64,000 nucleotides of DNA, taken from contig CM022665.1 of NCBI GenBank assembly GCA_012295275.1, positions 32,374,022 through 32,438,021 on the forward strand. Direction: 5' to 3'. The DNA is from Chrysomallon squamiferum. Its lineage: Eukaryota; Mollusca; Gastropoda; Neomphalida; Peltospiridae. A program made the translations under genes and the position numbers. The notes under the pieces were generated by a model, which was given only the letters and a program-made list of their open reading frames with translations, searched no databases and was not told the origin of the DNA. Below, piece by piece: positions 39,323-53,040 of the stretch (within the stretch, counting starts at the first letter, position 1; every line of letters begins with the position of its first letter).

Positions 39323-42170
39323 ATTGTAAAACCTTTAGTGATATACATTACTTAAATGCTGCTAAATTTTTGATGCCATTATAATACCTTACATGAAAAA
39401 AATGTATATGGTTGTGTGTGTATGCTGACATGTATATCTTTATGTTTGTGTGTCTATTTCTGTCTGTGAAGGTGTATGTGCATATGTATTTACACAAATG
39501 TATTTACACAAACATATACATAAAAGCATACAAAAGTTATAGACTCAGTTAAACCTTTTTATACACAATGTTGCCATGACATTGATTCTGGTACATGCAG
39601 ATTTTTTTTTTTCTTTTTTTATATATACAAATTTTATTGTGATATTCATGTATTTTATTAATTTTATCTTGTTTCTTTGAACTTCTACTTAAATAGAAAT
39701 GTTCAGTTATATGTCTAGATCTCAGTTATGGCTATGTTAAGATTTATAATTGGTTTATATATGGAATATACATTTTTTATATTAGAGTATTTATAATGTA
39801 ATGTCCTTTTCAGTGAGATACAAATTAATCTTCAGTTGTATAAGCAGTGTATTTACTTAACCTGGAACATTCATGTACAGCAATAAGACATTTAATTTCG
39901 ATGCCAATAGCTTTTTTGCTTTAAATTTTTATTTTAAATATTTACAAGATTCATATAAATTCATCATAAGAACATTTTGTAAATTTAAAAAAAAAAATGA
40001 AACCCCAAAAAACTATATTTGACTGGCAGTCAAATCCATTTTTACCAATATATTGTTTTAATTCTTTTGATTATTTGTATTTTTCATAGATTATGAAGCA
40101 TATCAAAAATAATGATTTATATACTTAAAATATCAAAGATACAGTATCTACACAAAATTATATATATATTTCATTGTTTAATTTTAGTTTAATATTTTGC
40201 ATAATTACTTGGGGTACAATTGATAGTTACAAATTGAATTATTACATATCAGTTTTAATACCAGAACCCGCCTGACTAGAAATAATGTAAAGATTTGTTT
40301 GCAGGGAAATATGGTGCAGGGTATACAAATCAAACAAATGAATATATAATGTTACAACTAATAAGAATAAAATTTCATAATAATTTCAGATTTTGAAGAA
40401 AATTGTAGACATGACATATATGGTATTTTATAATGATTTTTTTTTTTTTTTTTTTTTTTTATCATTTTAAAAAAAATGTTTTTAACATTTGTTTCATTAT
40501 TTTTTCTGCCTTTTTATTCTTTTATTTTTTTTTTTTTTTTTTAATTTTTATATTTTAGAAAAGCTAAATGAAAGCAAGCTAAAATTTATTTATAATTCTT
40601 TTGATAATTCATGGTTTTCATTATTAAATAACATTTTCATTCTATTTATTATTATTATTTTTCTTTTCACCTTTGCATGGATATAAGCAAAACAACATAA
40701 TGCATATTAGTCCTAACACATCCCAGCTTTTAAGCTCTCACAGGTTTTTTCATAGTGTGTGTTTGTCTTTGTCTTTAATACACCAAAACGCTGTGTTCGC
40801 TATGTAGTTTTCCTCTGTTACAAAACAGTGTAATTTATAATAAAAAACTTGATATTAGTCATAGACACTATTATTTGCCAAAAGCAAATTTACATCTTTT
40901 CTTTTATGTATTCTGTTCATTAAATGATACTCAGTAAAATTCAGTGTATATAAATACATAGCTGTGATCATTTGTTGTTATATAAAATTCCATAATATTA
41001 TTTATTTATTTTATTTATTATTATTATTATTATTATTATAATTTTGTTGAGAAAAACAAAATATTTTATGCTTAATTTTCCATAGTGGAAAATGTGTGTT
41101 TTTCATTTAATGTTTATGCAAAAAATAAAAAGTTAAAAACTTATATATTTGTTTGGTCATTATTTAATATTAAAATTATGATTTACATTTCGTTTATTAT
41201 CTGAAGTTAAGGAAGTAACAAGAAAAATAAACAAGCTTTATAAAGAACAAGCTTTCAACGTCCATTACTGAATCATCAAATTAGTCAAAAACTGCAAAAA
41301 TTAAGAGTTCATTAGAATTTAAAGCGCTAAGTTTTAATAATAATAATAATATATTTTCGTGTTTATTTTGATGAATGCTGTTAATGAAGATGTGTCGAAA
41401 AATGTTTTGTTCCTTTTATCATTCATTCTCTGCATTATCATTAAAAGCAGGACAATATTTTAACTCCAGCAGTGAATGACGAAGACTTAGCATCAAGGTG
41501 CAAATCATCTACTTTTTTTTAATTAAAAAAACAAGTAAAACTCACTCAACAAAACCAACAACAACAATCATAATAAATAAATAAATAAGTATAAATAAAA
41601 ATCATAATACTGGGTGAAAAAGAAAAGAGAAAGAAAAAAAGGTAATGTGAGATCACATACCTCAGGTATATTTCTTGTTTATTTTAAAGTTTGAAAACAA
41701 ATATAGCTACTTTATTCACACATTTTGTTCGTTTGATGGATTGTATTATTAACTTAAGCCGAGGTGTATGCTTACTTGGGACTCTAGTGGATAATCCATT
41801 ACGTATTATGTATAACCACATCGTATGGTAAGTGTAACTAGTGATATGGAAACTTCACTCAATCCTACCAGTCAGGATCATTTGTGGAATTCTAATATAT
41901 TTCATCTGAATTTTTATCCGGTTTACACCCCGCTAGCTTCTTATACGATCTATATATGAGCGTCTATTTGTTGTTGTTTTTTTCTGACGTTATTATATAT
42001 GTGTGTTAAACAGATAAAACAAACGAATAAATAATATATATCATTAACTTTTGTGGCTTGAATATAAAAATGTGTCCTTCTGGCTATATTGTACTTTAAA
42101 TAAATAAATAAATAATATACATAAGATAATGTATAATTTATAATAATAATAATGACTATTGTTGCTGCGG

Positions 42171-42208
<38 letters not shown>

Positions 42209-42223
42209 ATTATTATTATTATT
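42171..42223 (+). repeat. Compound (GTT)n-(ATT)n
   Basis: GTT units pass directly into ATT units, the complement-strand counterpart of the AAC-AAT tracts elsewhere in the window. Confidence 0.92.
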
Positions 42224-43010
42224 GGATGTTTTTTTGTTTTTGTTTTTCTGTTGCTGTTGACTTTTATTTATTTACCAACGATTATTATAATATGCAATTT
42301 TTATAAGCAAACTGTCGCAGTTTTATGGATTACTCCTACCAAAATTTAAAATCTATATAATCGTGTTTTTCAATTTAATGCACATGAATAAATAAAGTGC
42401 AATGTAGACAGCTTTCATATTATAATATATAACACGGATGACAAATTAAAAATTATTTTAATGTTTGTTTCAGTCGTATCTATCTATATCAGTTTTCTTT
42501 TCCGCAGTTATTCATTGAAAGTTTCTACTTAAAACCGAAAGACAAAAAGGTAAACTGATATTTCCTGAAAGACTTACAAGTGTTCGTGAGAACGTTACTT
42601 CAGTAGACATGTTTTAACTACACGCCTTTGTTTCATACAAAACCTGTGTTTAATAACATCTGAATATCTTTGTAGATATCGAATACTATTATATATTAAA
42701 ACTAATGATAAAGTCATGCAAAATTAAGAGATTTTCTTTAATAAATAACATAACATAACATAATATAAATACCATAAATAAACATAAAATATTAATAATA
42801 ATATAAACAGTTATTGATACTGTAATATATCAATTTTATTTATTCATTATTTATTTTAATGTTTTGTATTATTAAATTGTATTAGACCTATCCTGTTCAC
42901 ATATTCCTATAATCAACATCGAAATAGAAGAAGCGTTTAATTAGAATTCAAATTAAAGTTTATATGAAACAAATGAAACAAATACAGGTACTAATTTTGA
43001 ATAATTTATT

Positions 43011-43214
43011 GCAATGTAGAGAGAGTAGAACATAAAAGACTCTTAATGTGCTGGGAAAAGCGTTAATATTTTAAAAAGGATAAATAAATAAATAAATAAA
43101 CGTAAAATATTAATAATAAAATAAACAATTATTGATACAGTAAAATGTTTTGCAATGTAGAGAGAGTAAAACATAAAAGACTCTTGGTGTGCTGGGACAA
43201 GCTTTAATTTTTTT
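43011..43214 (+). repeat. Direct duplication of a ~60-bp segment
   Basis: Copies start at 43011 and 43152 with GCAATGTAGAGAGAGTA and share the following 45 bases with only a few changes. A second pair (42781 and 43101, ACATAAAATATTAATAATA-like) overlaps the spacer. Confidence 0.8.
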
Positions 43215-45363
43215 AAGAAGAATAAAGCGAAAGTAGAACCACGAGCTGTTTTGCACATCTCAGCTAATTTATAATATATTTCGCCAGTGCTTAGAGTTCA
43301 TTATTTTCACTTCTTTATTTACTGTCATTTATACACCTGCAATGCCTGATATAAATAAGGAGAACAAATATCTAAGTTGTTATTATGTTTATAATGCTTC
43401 TACATACGATTTTAATATCACTGAATTATTTAAAAATTATTTGCGCTTTTATAATTAAAAAGTAAAGGTAATGGTGCATTAATAACGTCAAAAAGGCACA
43501 GCATAATCATTTAGTAATATTTATTGTTGCAACAGTAAATCTGTAGTAAAATGCCACGACCATGCAACTTTAGTTATATACATGCTGACTATTATTTAAT
43601 CAATGTTTAACGGAAATAAATAAAAATGTGCCATTTTTATTTCGAGGTTATATAGTGTGCACTACTTTTAATAAAGGATCACTTTGTCAGCTTTGGTTGA
43701 TGAGTATTCAAAATAAATCTCTAGGACAGTAGCTTGCTAGAAACTCCAGTTCAAATAATATATTTAAAACCACGTTCTTAGCTTGGGAAATTTATTTTTT
43801 CTGTCAACACACGTTATAAATACAAGCTCGTCCATATGACGATAATGACCCGATGAGTACTTGCCAGTGCAGAATGTAAAAATTAAACAATATAATATTA
43901 AAACTGTGTTTTTCAGTAATTATTTAACCTTCTGTTAATCAGATTGCACATGCTGAAAAGAATGTATTGTAACGTACACATACTGAACAGCGCTTCATTG
44001 CACAAAGATCGAGCATGTTGCGTGAATAGCAGCGACAGACCTTTGACAGTAAGCTTATATGTCAAATGGTTCAATTCAAATAATTCTCTCCACAATAGAG
44101 GATTATCTGTTGTGTCATACTGGTTCACGAACTATAATCCTCAAACCCGGTTTATTTCGAACATTTGGCAAGAAACTTGCAGTTCCGAGCGTCCCTAACA
44201 CAGGAACCGTTAAGAGGTCCCATTAGACAGTATTATGTTATTCCGAATATAGGTCCTTTAGGCAGTCAGTAATTTATGACTCTGAATGCCCTACAACTTT
44301 TATATTCTTTAATGTGCAACATAACTTTTTATTTTAAATTTATTCCTCTCTGATATACTTTCTGTTCCAATCCAGGATTCTCAAAGTAAAAAAACGAAAA
44401 AAGAAAAGAAGGCAGTGTCTGAAAAATTATGGGTAAACTTGTCAATCTTCAGTGACCATTTTGTTTTATAGAGGCTGTTGAAATTTGTTCACTTTAACGT
44501 AGATGTTTGAATGGAAGGTGTTTGCTTTTTCTGTGAAAGGTTTACGTTTCACCAAGCCTAAGTCAAATATTGAGGTCAACGGAGTACGACGTCTTGAAAG
44601 AAACAACAGTTACCGACACGATGTAGTCGAGTGTACCTACTTACCTGTAAGTTACTGATGTAAAATACTTTTACCAAGAGAACTGTACTGTACTTAAAGT
44701 GATCCAAAAACATAGTAGGTGTAAACTTTCTTCTTTTTAATTATTTAGTTTCTGATTAACAGACATACATATAATCTGTGCTGGAACTATCCGCAGTTCT
44801 TAATAAGGCAAGTCTATTTACCAGATGAATTCCTGTTTATCTGGAAACAGTTGTTATTTATTTCATTGAATTTTATATATATATATATATATGTTTCTTT
44901 CTTTGTTTTCAGTTTTGTTGATTTTAATTTGCTATACAATTACACGAGAACTTGAATGCTTTAGAACTTCATAAAATACGTTTATTTTTTAGTGTAGTTC
45001 CGTTATGATGGTTTCAAAAATATTTTTGAAGTTTACAAGGTAAATTATTTATTTATGTTAATGATTGCATTGTTCTGTGTATATAACTCATTTAACTTAC
45101 CAACGAGCCTATGTTTTCACCTAAAATCATTATTCATAGTAACGACATTGAGTTATAAAGAGAAATCATATCTATCTATCTATCTATCTATCTATAATAA
45201 ATAAAAATAAATAAATAAAAAGAAGAAGAAGAAGAAGAAAAGTGAGAGAGAGCGAGCAATCAGTCAAGGAATGAAAAACGTGCATATACTTTAAATATTT
45301 TAAAGGCTGCAGCAGTTCCCTGCAATCGTGTCACTGTGATTAAAAGATATAATTTTCGCAAGC

Positions 45364-48300
45364 ATGCCTTCCTTGGTATCACAGGAAGAGGGGGACGAGC
45401 AAGCAGTGACATTCAGGTTATGGGTTGACGGCAGAATAGAGACGATTCCGACATTTCTGTTTGCTATAGGACCTCAGAACAGTTCGGTTGGACCAGAAGA
45501 TTCATCCAAACACAAAATACCAAACTTGGGTCCCACGAGACAAGAAACATTGCTGTACTTTGAGAGTACGAAGAGCGAACCAAGGTATTATCTTAGTTAA
45601 ACTATGTTTTAAACAGTATTACTATAACTACTAAACTACTAATACTATTACTGCTACTACTACTACTACCACTTTTATACTGCTAGTATTACTACTACTA
45701 ATATAATTGTTATTATTACTGTTATTATTACCTCTAATACTAATAAGAAAACTACTGCTACAGTTATTATTACTACTACAGTTAGTTGTGTATATGTCCT
45801 CTGACAGTGTGTTAAAGAGAGAAATTATATGTAGGTATGTGTGTATGTTCGAGTGTATGAATGTATATTACATGTGTGTGTACGTATATGTGTCTGTGTG
45901 TTTATATATGTTTTTTACATGTTACTAAGCTAGTATGTTACAAAAAAGAAGACTGTCAAGTATTTGTAAGTGTATGCTAATAACATCTAAATGACAGAAA
46001 TATCGATACATATTCAAGGAGGAAGAATTCAGTTAATATAGTCAGATAAGTTATCAAACACTCGATCATTTTGTTTACTTACATACTTAAGTAAATATGT
46101 CACATATTTAAAAATCTTCAGACACACAATACATATATATAATTTGTTAAAAAAACAATAACAACAACAACAAAAAAAACCCACAAAACAACTGAAGTAA
46201 CTTAGTTTGTTTTGATTAAACAAATCATATAAAAAAGGTGTATGGTTATTCCAAATTATTTTGTTCCTTTTCAAATATATGCAGAAAAAAATGAGTAAAT
46301 AAATAAAATATTAGATGTGAAATAATTGAAAAATGAAAAGAATGGATTTTATTTTTCTTTGAAGTAAGCCGCTATCTTGCCATTATTTATTTATTTATAA
46401 TTTTTTAAATTAATATTTATATTACTGACACTACTTTCTTTTTAAAACATTCACCTTAAATTACCATGAAAAATTATTGAATAGGTGACAAGGGATTAAC
46501 CTTAGGATTACTTCAGTAAATGTGATAAATATTTCGTTTGGCTGTAAAACTGATATTTACAAAGGATTATCTTCTCTAATGGAAACAGTAAATTTGCTCA
46601 TCCAGCAAATCGGAGAGCTTAAAAACTGTTGCATGTCAGAGAGTGGTGTGATATCCCATGTCCTCAAACACACTATTAATAAGCTGGACTGTTGGCACAT
46701 TCGCCGTCACACGGTACTTTGATTCTATTCAACGACTGTTCATTTGACCTCGTGAGGGTTTTCAGTGGGGACACTTGAACGGGCGACCCGTCTGATGTGT
46801 TTTGATTCAATCTGAATGTGGCTTAGTTTCTGATTTAGAGATAAAACACCCGAAGTACTTACCCCGTCGTTTTTTCATCTAAGAAAAGCTATATCGTATA
46901 AATGATACAATGACTGATATAACTTCACGTCGATGAATAGCGATTCAAATGCTACATACACATAAAATATAATATTATCTGTGGACACGTCCTACTTGGA
47001 AATCAGATCGGGTTACCGTTGTCGCCTTGAAAATGTCATACCGACTTAGGCATATTATTAGTATTAAAGACCAAAGCATGTAGCGTCAATTTCAAAAGGC
47101 TGTCTTATAAACATTTGATCTTTTATTTATTAATCTGTAAAAAGTTTAAAAAATTGTTTAGACCATATATTCATGTTTATGTTATTAGGTACAATATAAC
47201 GATATATATAAATATATACTCATACTCACACTTACACATAATTATATACAGACACACGCAGACAGAGGGTTAAAATTTACCAAAAAGGGTAATAATCGGA
47301 CATACATAGAGTTAAATTTATCACATTAGTATTACATTTATAACATCTGTTAATACATTAACTTTGGTAAATCTAGTGCATATTATAAATATTTAAACTA
47401 AAAGAGGAGAGTGCATGATAAATTCGTTAGATAAAATAATAATAATTATAAATTACTTTATAAATTGTATAACTGACTTAACCCGCGACTCAGCGACAAA
47501 AAACTTTCTCATTAAAATAGTCAGATACCTGACACAGATTATAACTGAGAAAAGTAAAAGTCCTTGACACTTGTGTATCTCTTTTTGTTGTACGTCTACT
47601 ACTAAATTAAAACCACTGGTAATGTAGAATTTAAATACTACTAGTAAGCGACAGTTTCGTTATTGCTGAAAAAAGCCTCTATAAATTAGTAATAAAATCT
47701 GCGTGTTTTCTAAACCAGAATTTCTCTTTGCCGTCTGACTGTCGGTTTTTCTTAACTGTTAGTAATAACAAAAACTGCATTCATTGTGACACTCGTGAAA
47801 CAATACACAAGGAGGCAAAAATCTTTTTTAAAATTCAGTTGAGAATTTTACGATGAATAGATATTATAAGTAATTTGATCACAAAAAATAAACTTGAATT
47901 TTATTTCAATACATAAATAATATATACCTAAGCCGTTTTTCCAACGATTTTGTTTGACGTTTTTTTTTTCTCTTGTGAATTCTTAAAAACATAATATACT
48001 CATGAGCAGAAGAACATCATCTGTACTTTAACATTAGTAAAGAAAACAGTGAGACAGCTGGAAATCATTTCTAATGCAGGATATCAAGAAATAATCTGTA
48101 AATTACACTTCTGACACGTTCCTCAACTTACACGCACACATGCGCACACATACTTCACAAACTTTACTAATATTTTTAATTTTATTTAGTATTGTTTATT
48201 TGTTTGTTGTTGTTTTTTTGTTTTGTTTTGTTTTTGTTTTGGTGTTTTTATGGCTATTGGTATACTTGCTTGATATTTTTAAAAACCGAAAAAAGAAATC

Positions 48301-48421
48301 TGGTGAAAATGAAATACATTTATGAATCAGTGAATCACTGTACGTATGTAATCTATGTACGTATGTACGTATGTAATCTATGTATATAATGTATGTATGT
48401 AAAGTATGTATGTAATGTATG

Positions 48422-48459
<38 letters not shown>

Positions 48460-51277
48460 TTTCTGGGTGTTTATCTGTATATCTATCGATCTGTCTGTCT
48501 GAATATCTGTGGATATTTACATCTATAAGAATGGATGAATGAAAGAAGAATATTATTGGTTTTCAATACTACTCATGATCTTATAAAACTATACGGCGCC
48601 CTAAACATTCATAAAATTGATTCGAAAATTTTAAGAATGAAAGAATTTACTGTATTTCATTTTAATAATTAAAATAAACTATAAAATAAAGCAAAATGAT
48701 TAATTTTAAAAATAAACAATAAAAACAGAAACCATGCAGTTTATGAAAAGAAAAGAAAAAAAAGAAAAACACAAGAAAAAAGTAATTATAGTAATAATAA
48801 TAAAAACAAACAAACAAACGAACGAACGAACAAACAAACAAACAAATAAACAAATAAATAAATAAATGTTGAAATTATTTATTTACTTATTTATTTATTT
48901 ATAATTTATTTATTACTTATTACAGCTTTAACCAAGCTATTTTTGCAGTGCACTTAATCTATAACTATAAATCACTAAGAACTATAACTAATTCATTTAA
49001 AACTTATTGTAATAAATAAAGTGGTACACGATCTGCGCGCTTATATCATAACTGTTTATCAGGAAGCTCGATGCTGTTAGAATGTCAGTCATAAAATCAC
49101 GCTGATTTCCTTGTGAATAAAATATATGCGGTCATTAAGCGTAATCAAAAATAAATAAAATAAAATAAATTAATTAAAAAGAAGTAGGAAAGAAAAGAAG
49201 AAAAAAACGAAACTGCCATATTCTTCATAAATATATAATGGTTTTTACAATGGAATGCAAGCACAGATAAGTATGTTTTGAAAAATGTATTATTATTAAA
49301 ACGTAAATAAGAAGAACTAAACAATAGATGGAATGCAGTATATTTCAAAATCTTTAAACAGTGGCCTCGCTGGATGGGTAAAGTAAATATATACGAAAGA
49401 CTAGAGCTTATGGCTAGAAAAAGTGTTGTTCTGAAAAACAGAAATCATAATTTATTTACGAGCGTTTCTCCAGTAAGTATTTTTCTGTGTTATCTTGTTC
49501 ACTGAAACTGAATACTAGATATACATTATTAAATTTTAAAATAAACGTCAGCGGAATTTACAGTCTTGTTCTTTTCAGTTTTGTATATTTTAAAGATATT
49601 GTTAACCTACAGATCTGATAAAGAAATAGTCACATTTTATTTGGAAATCACATAATCAATCACAGTTTAGTTTATTAAGACGACCCAGGAATTACCTTTT
49701 GTTAAGGAAATGCCAGGAAAGTATGTTTTTTATTCCTCTTCTAAGTTACAGTCATGTTAATATATCGTGTATTCATACAAAACAGAGTTCAGCTTATTTC
49801 ATTTTCATGTTGCCGGAGGTCAACAAACCTGGAAAGTGTCACCTGTTATACTATGTAAAAACACATTAATTTCATTTTAATTATGGAATTTCTAACAACG
49901 AGCAGCAGTTCATGCGTGGTCTTATAGGAACACAATTACTTCTTATCACTCGCTGGAAGGTAACTGAAATGGATTTTTCACTTCTATTTAATGTAAATAC
50001 CATATTTTAAATATCTTTTTTAACAGCTGTATAATTATTTTAAAGTCTTACCTAAGATGAATTGATCAAATATTTTATTCAACCACGCACTAAAAATATT
50101 TGTAAAGTACAATTATGTAGTATCACGTACATATTTAATATTTTTCATATGTAAAACATCGTACATGTTCATAAATAACCCAAACATTAATATGCACATA
50201 TAGGTAAGCACACATGTGCATGCATTTATGTGTGTGTGTGTGTGTGTGTGTGTGTGGCACTGTAACTGTAATTTCTGCTTGTAACACTTTGATTAATGTA
50301 ACTATTTTCCACAAAGTGTCTATTTCATTGCGTGGTATATCGACCATGTAACAGTAATATAAAAATAAACACATCTATGATAAATTATGTTTTGTGTACT
50401 TACAATCGTCACCTGCTGCGTTAATTTTCAGACACCAAAGTAAAGCGATCCCGATTTATGCATATACAGTAACCAACTACCCAAATTAATGTTCCTTCCA
50501 AACAAGTACGTTTCATATACACTCTAAATATATAAATATGTTTGAAAGCTGTCGTTAGATTTTATAAATTTTATACTTCTGTGTGTGCCACAGTAGCCAG
50601 GCATGTTTAAGAAGGTAAAAAAAAATAAAATAAAATAAAAATAATAATAATAATAATATAACTTTGTAATCTTTAAATATACAGTCGTAATTCTGTTATT
50701 GTTGTTTTCTCGTTTATTTATTATTTTAAATTTATTTTTTAAATCTGTTTGTTTCTAATCTTTATAAAAGTATATTAAAAAATATACATAAAACATGACT
50801 TACTATTCCTACCAAACATTATATATATATTTGTGAGCGCTCTTGAGCGTACATGGACGCACATACATATGTGCAATAGAAATTGTATCAGAGTAAGATT
50901 TCGGTATTTGCAAAGAAAAAAATAAAATATTTGTAAAATACTTCTAAATACATGTTAAAATGACACAAGCTTCTCTGTTTAAATGTTTCTCAGTTTTCTT
51001 TCCTGTTAATTAAAATTAATGTTTGGTATAGTTTGTTATGTCCGAGGATATAATTTAATGGTATTTTCTCTTTGTCTATTTTTCTTTGTATCTCTTATGC
51101 AGACGTAAAGGTGGATGTGGATATATCTGTATATATGGCACTGGTACATGCATCGAAGCTAAAAAAAAAAACACCTACAAATCTTAACACGTAGATCGTT
51201 ATTGCTACAGATTTATTATTCAAATGTCAATTTTTTTTGTGTGTTTTTTCACACGACATTGGCTTAAGAAATTTTTC

Positions 51278-51341
<64 letters not shown>

Positions 51342-52392
51342 GTGGGTGTGTGTATGTGTGTGAATATGTCTTGGTTTCTCACTCGTTTTCTTTAAAAATA
51401 TATTCTACTACTGTAAACACACACGTATATCACCTTTTGAGTCAGGTGTTATATTAAGAACGTTTTTTATTAACGTTTTAAAATAAATCAATCTTCACAA
51501 TAAAATGTATCTATCTGTATCAGCTATAATGCATTAATCATAAAGCGATGCTTACAATATTACAGGAATATACTGAATACATATATACAATCTACAATAC
51601 TGATTTCTATAAATATATCCTACTTTGAATGGATAAACAATTAACTGTGATATTAACCGGTAACACACGCAGCTACTTACTGCTGTTTGGAAAATATACT
51701 GAAAATGTACCGCAGACAACAATTACGCCTTTGTTTACGGCGAAAATGAAATGGACCGCGACGTTAATACACGAAGTTCTCTGTAGGTTTATCTATCTTA
51801 TTTGGAAGTGTATGAAAAGTTACCACTAACCGTGACCAGGGATTTGAAAAGGTAAGTGCTAGCAAGGTAATCGTATAATATTTCGGATCGAACAATTTCA
51901 AGGATGTCAAGATTTCAATATCTGGATGTTCGATGCTGGTTCGTTTTGTAAGTAGATATATTTATAAATGTTATTAATATATTATTACATGTTGTTAAAA
52001 TATTTTTATATGTTATAAATGTATTTGTATATGTTTTATGTATATCTGTATATGTTATAAATATACTTATATATATTATAAATATATTTGTATATGTTAT
52101 AAATATATTTGTATACATTATAAATATATTTTTATAAAATGTTGAAATATTTCTATATGATGTAAGCATATTTCTGAATGCTAATGTATTTATATACGTT
52201 ATTAATATACTGGTACATATTTTCTGTTTTTGTATGTTAATATATTGGTATATGGTGAAAATATAGCTGCACCCGTTAATTCCTGGAAATATCGCGGAAT
52301 TAATTTTTCAGTTTCCCCGACAAAACAACAACAATTAAACACACCAGAGCATTGTCTGCTGTTAAACTTTTCAAACCAAATTTCGTAATTTC

Positions 52393-52444
<52 letters not shown>

Positions 52445-52971
52445 AATAAATAAATAAATAAGGAATTTGGGTTAATGGATATCATTTTTCGGTTTTTCGA
52501 ATTTCTACGGTACTGCATGATATAGGCAAAAGTATCCATAAAAAGTATTATATGAATTACCACTGTATAAAAAAAATAACAGCTAATTATGAATACAAGA
52601 CAGCATTTACGTATGTCTCAGTTTATGAAATGTGATTTTTATGTGCGACAAATAGGTAATACATATTGTATTAATTGTGCATGGAAGTTTCTCTAACGAA
52701 AGTGGGTTACTTCCTGATCTTGCATTCCTCATTTTCAGCCCATCCAACTGTTTTTGTAATCTGCGTAAAGAAATATTCATTTGTAAGGTTATAACAACTG
52801 CGCTTCCATTTATTTTCTGAAATCTTAAATCTGGCTGATAATTCAACTGCAGTTATTTCAATTATATTTGATTTTGAAATTCATACGTAAATCAGTTCAG
52901 TGCATCAAATGTTTTACTAGACGTTTGATTAAACATTAGTAATCGTGATCACCTTTATTTATTTATTTATT

Positions 52972-53040
<69 letters not shown>

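Larger units (their letters stand above)
39278..45363. other. Probable long 3' UTR followed by intergenic sequence
   Basis: 39278-41150 looks like untranslated sequence of the BCL2L13 homologue: no ORF, moderate T-richness, two polyA signals. Beyond it there are T-runs, a (GTT)n-(ATT)n tract at 42171-42223, a 60-bp direct duplication near 43011/43152 and (TA)n near 44875-44892. A segment at 44473-44646, bounded by a possible acceptor (TTTTATAG) and a possible donor (CTGTAAGT), has a higher GC level and might be a 5' UTR exon of the next gene; this is speculative. Confidence 0.4.

Noticed and set aside
46522-46722. 66-codon open stretch (SLMETVNLLIQQIGELKNC) as an internal exon of the two-exon gene
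   Set aside because: The only nearby acceptor gives a frame that stops, and the phase does not fit exon 1 or exon 2.
51915-52169. Heptad-repeat protein on the minus strand
   Set aside because: Explained by the 21-bp minisatellite; no start context, no other coding evidence.
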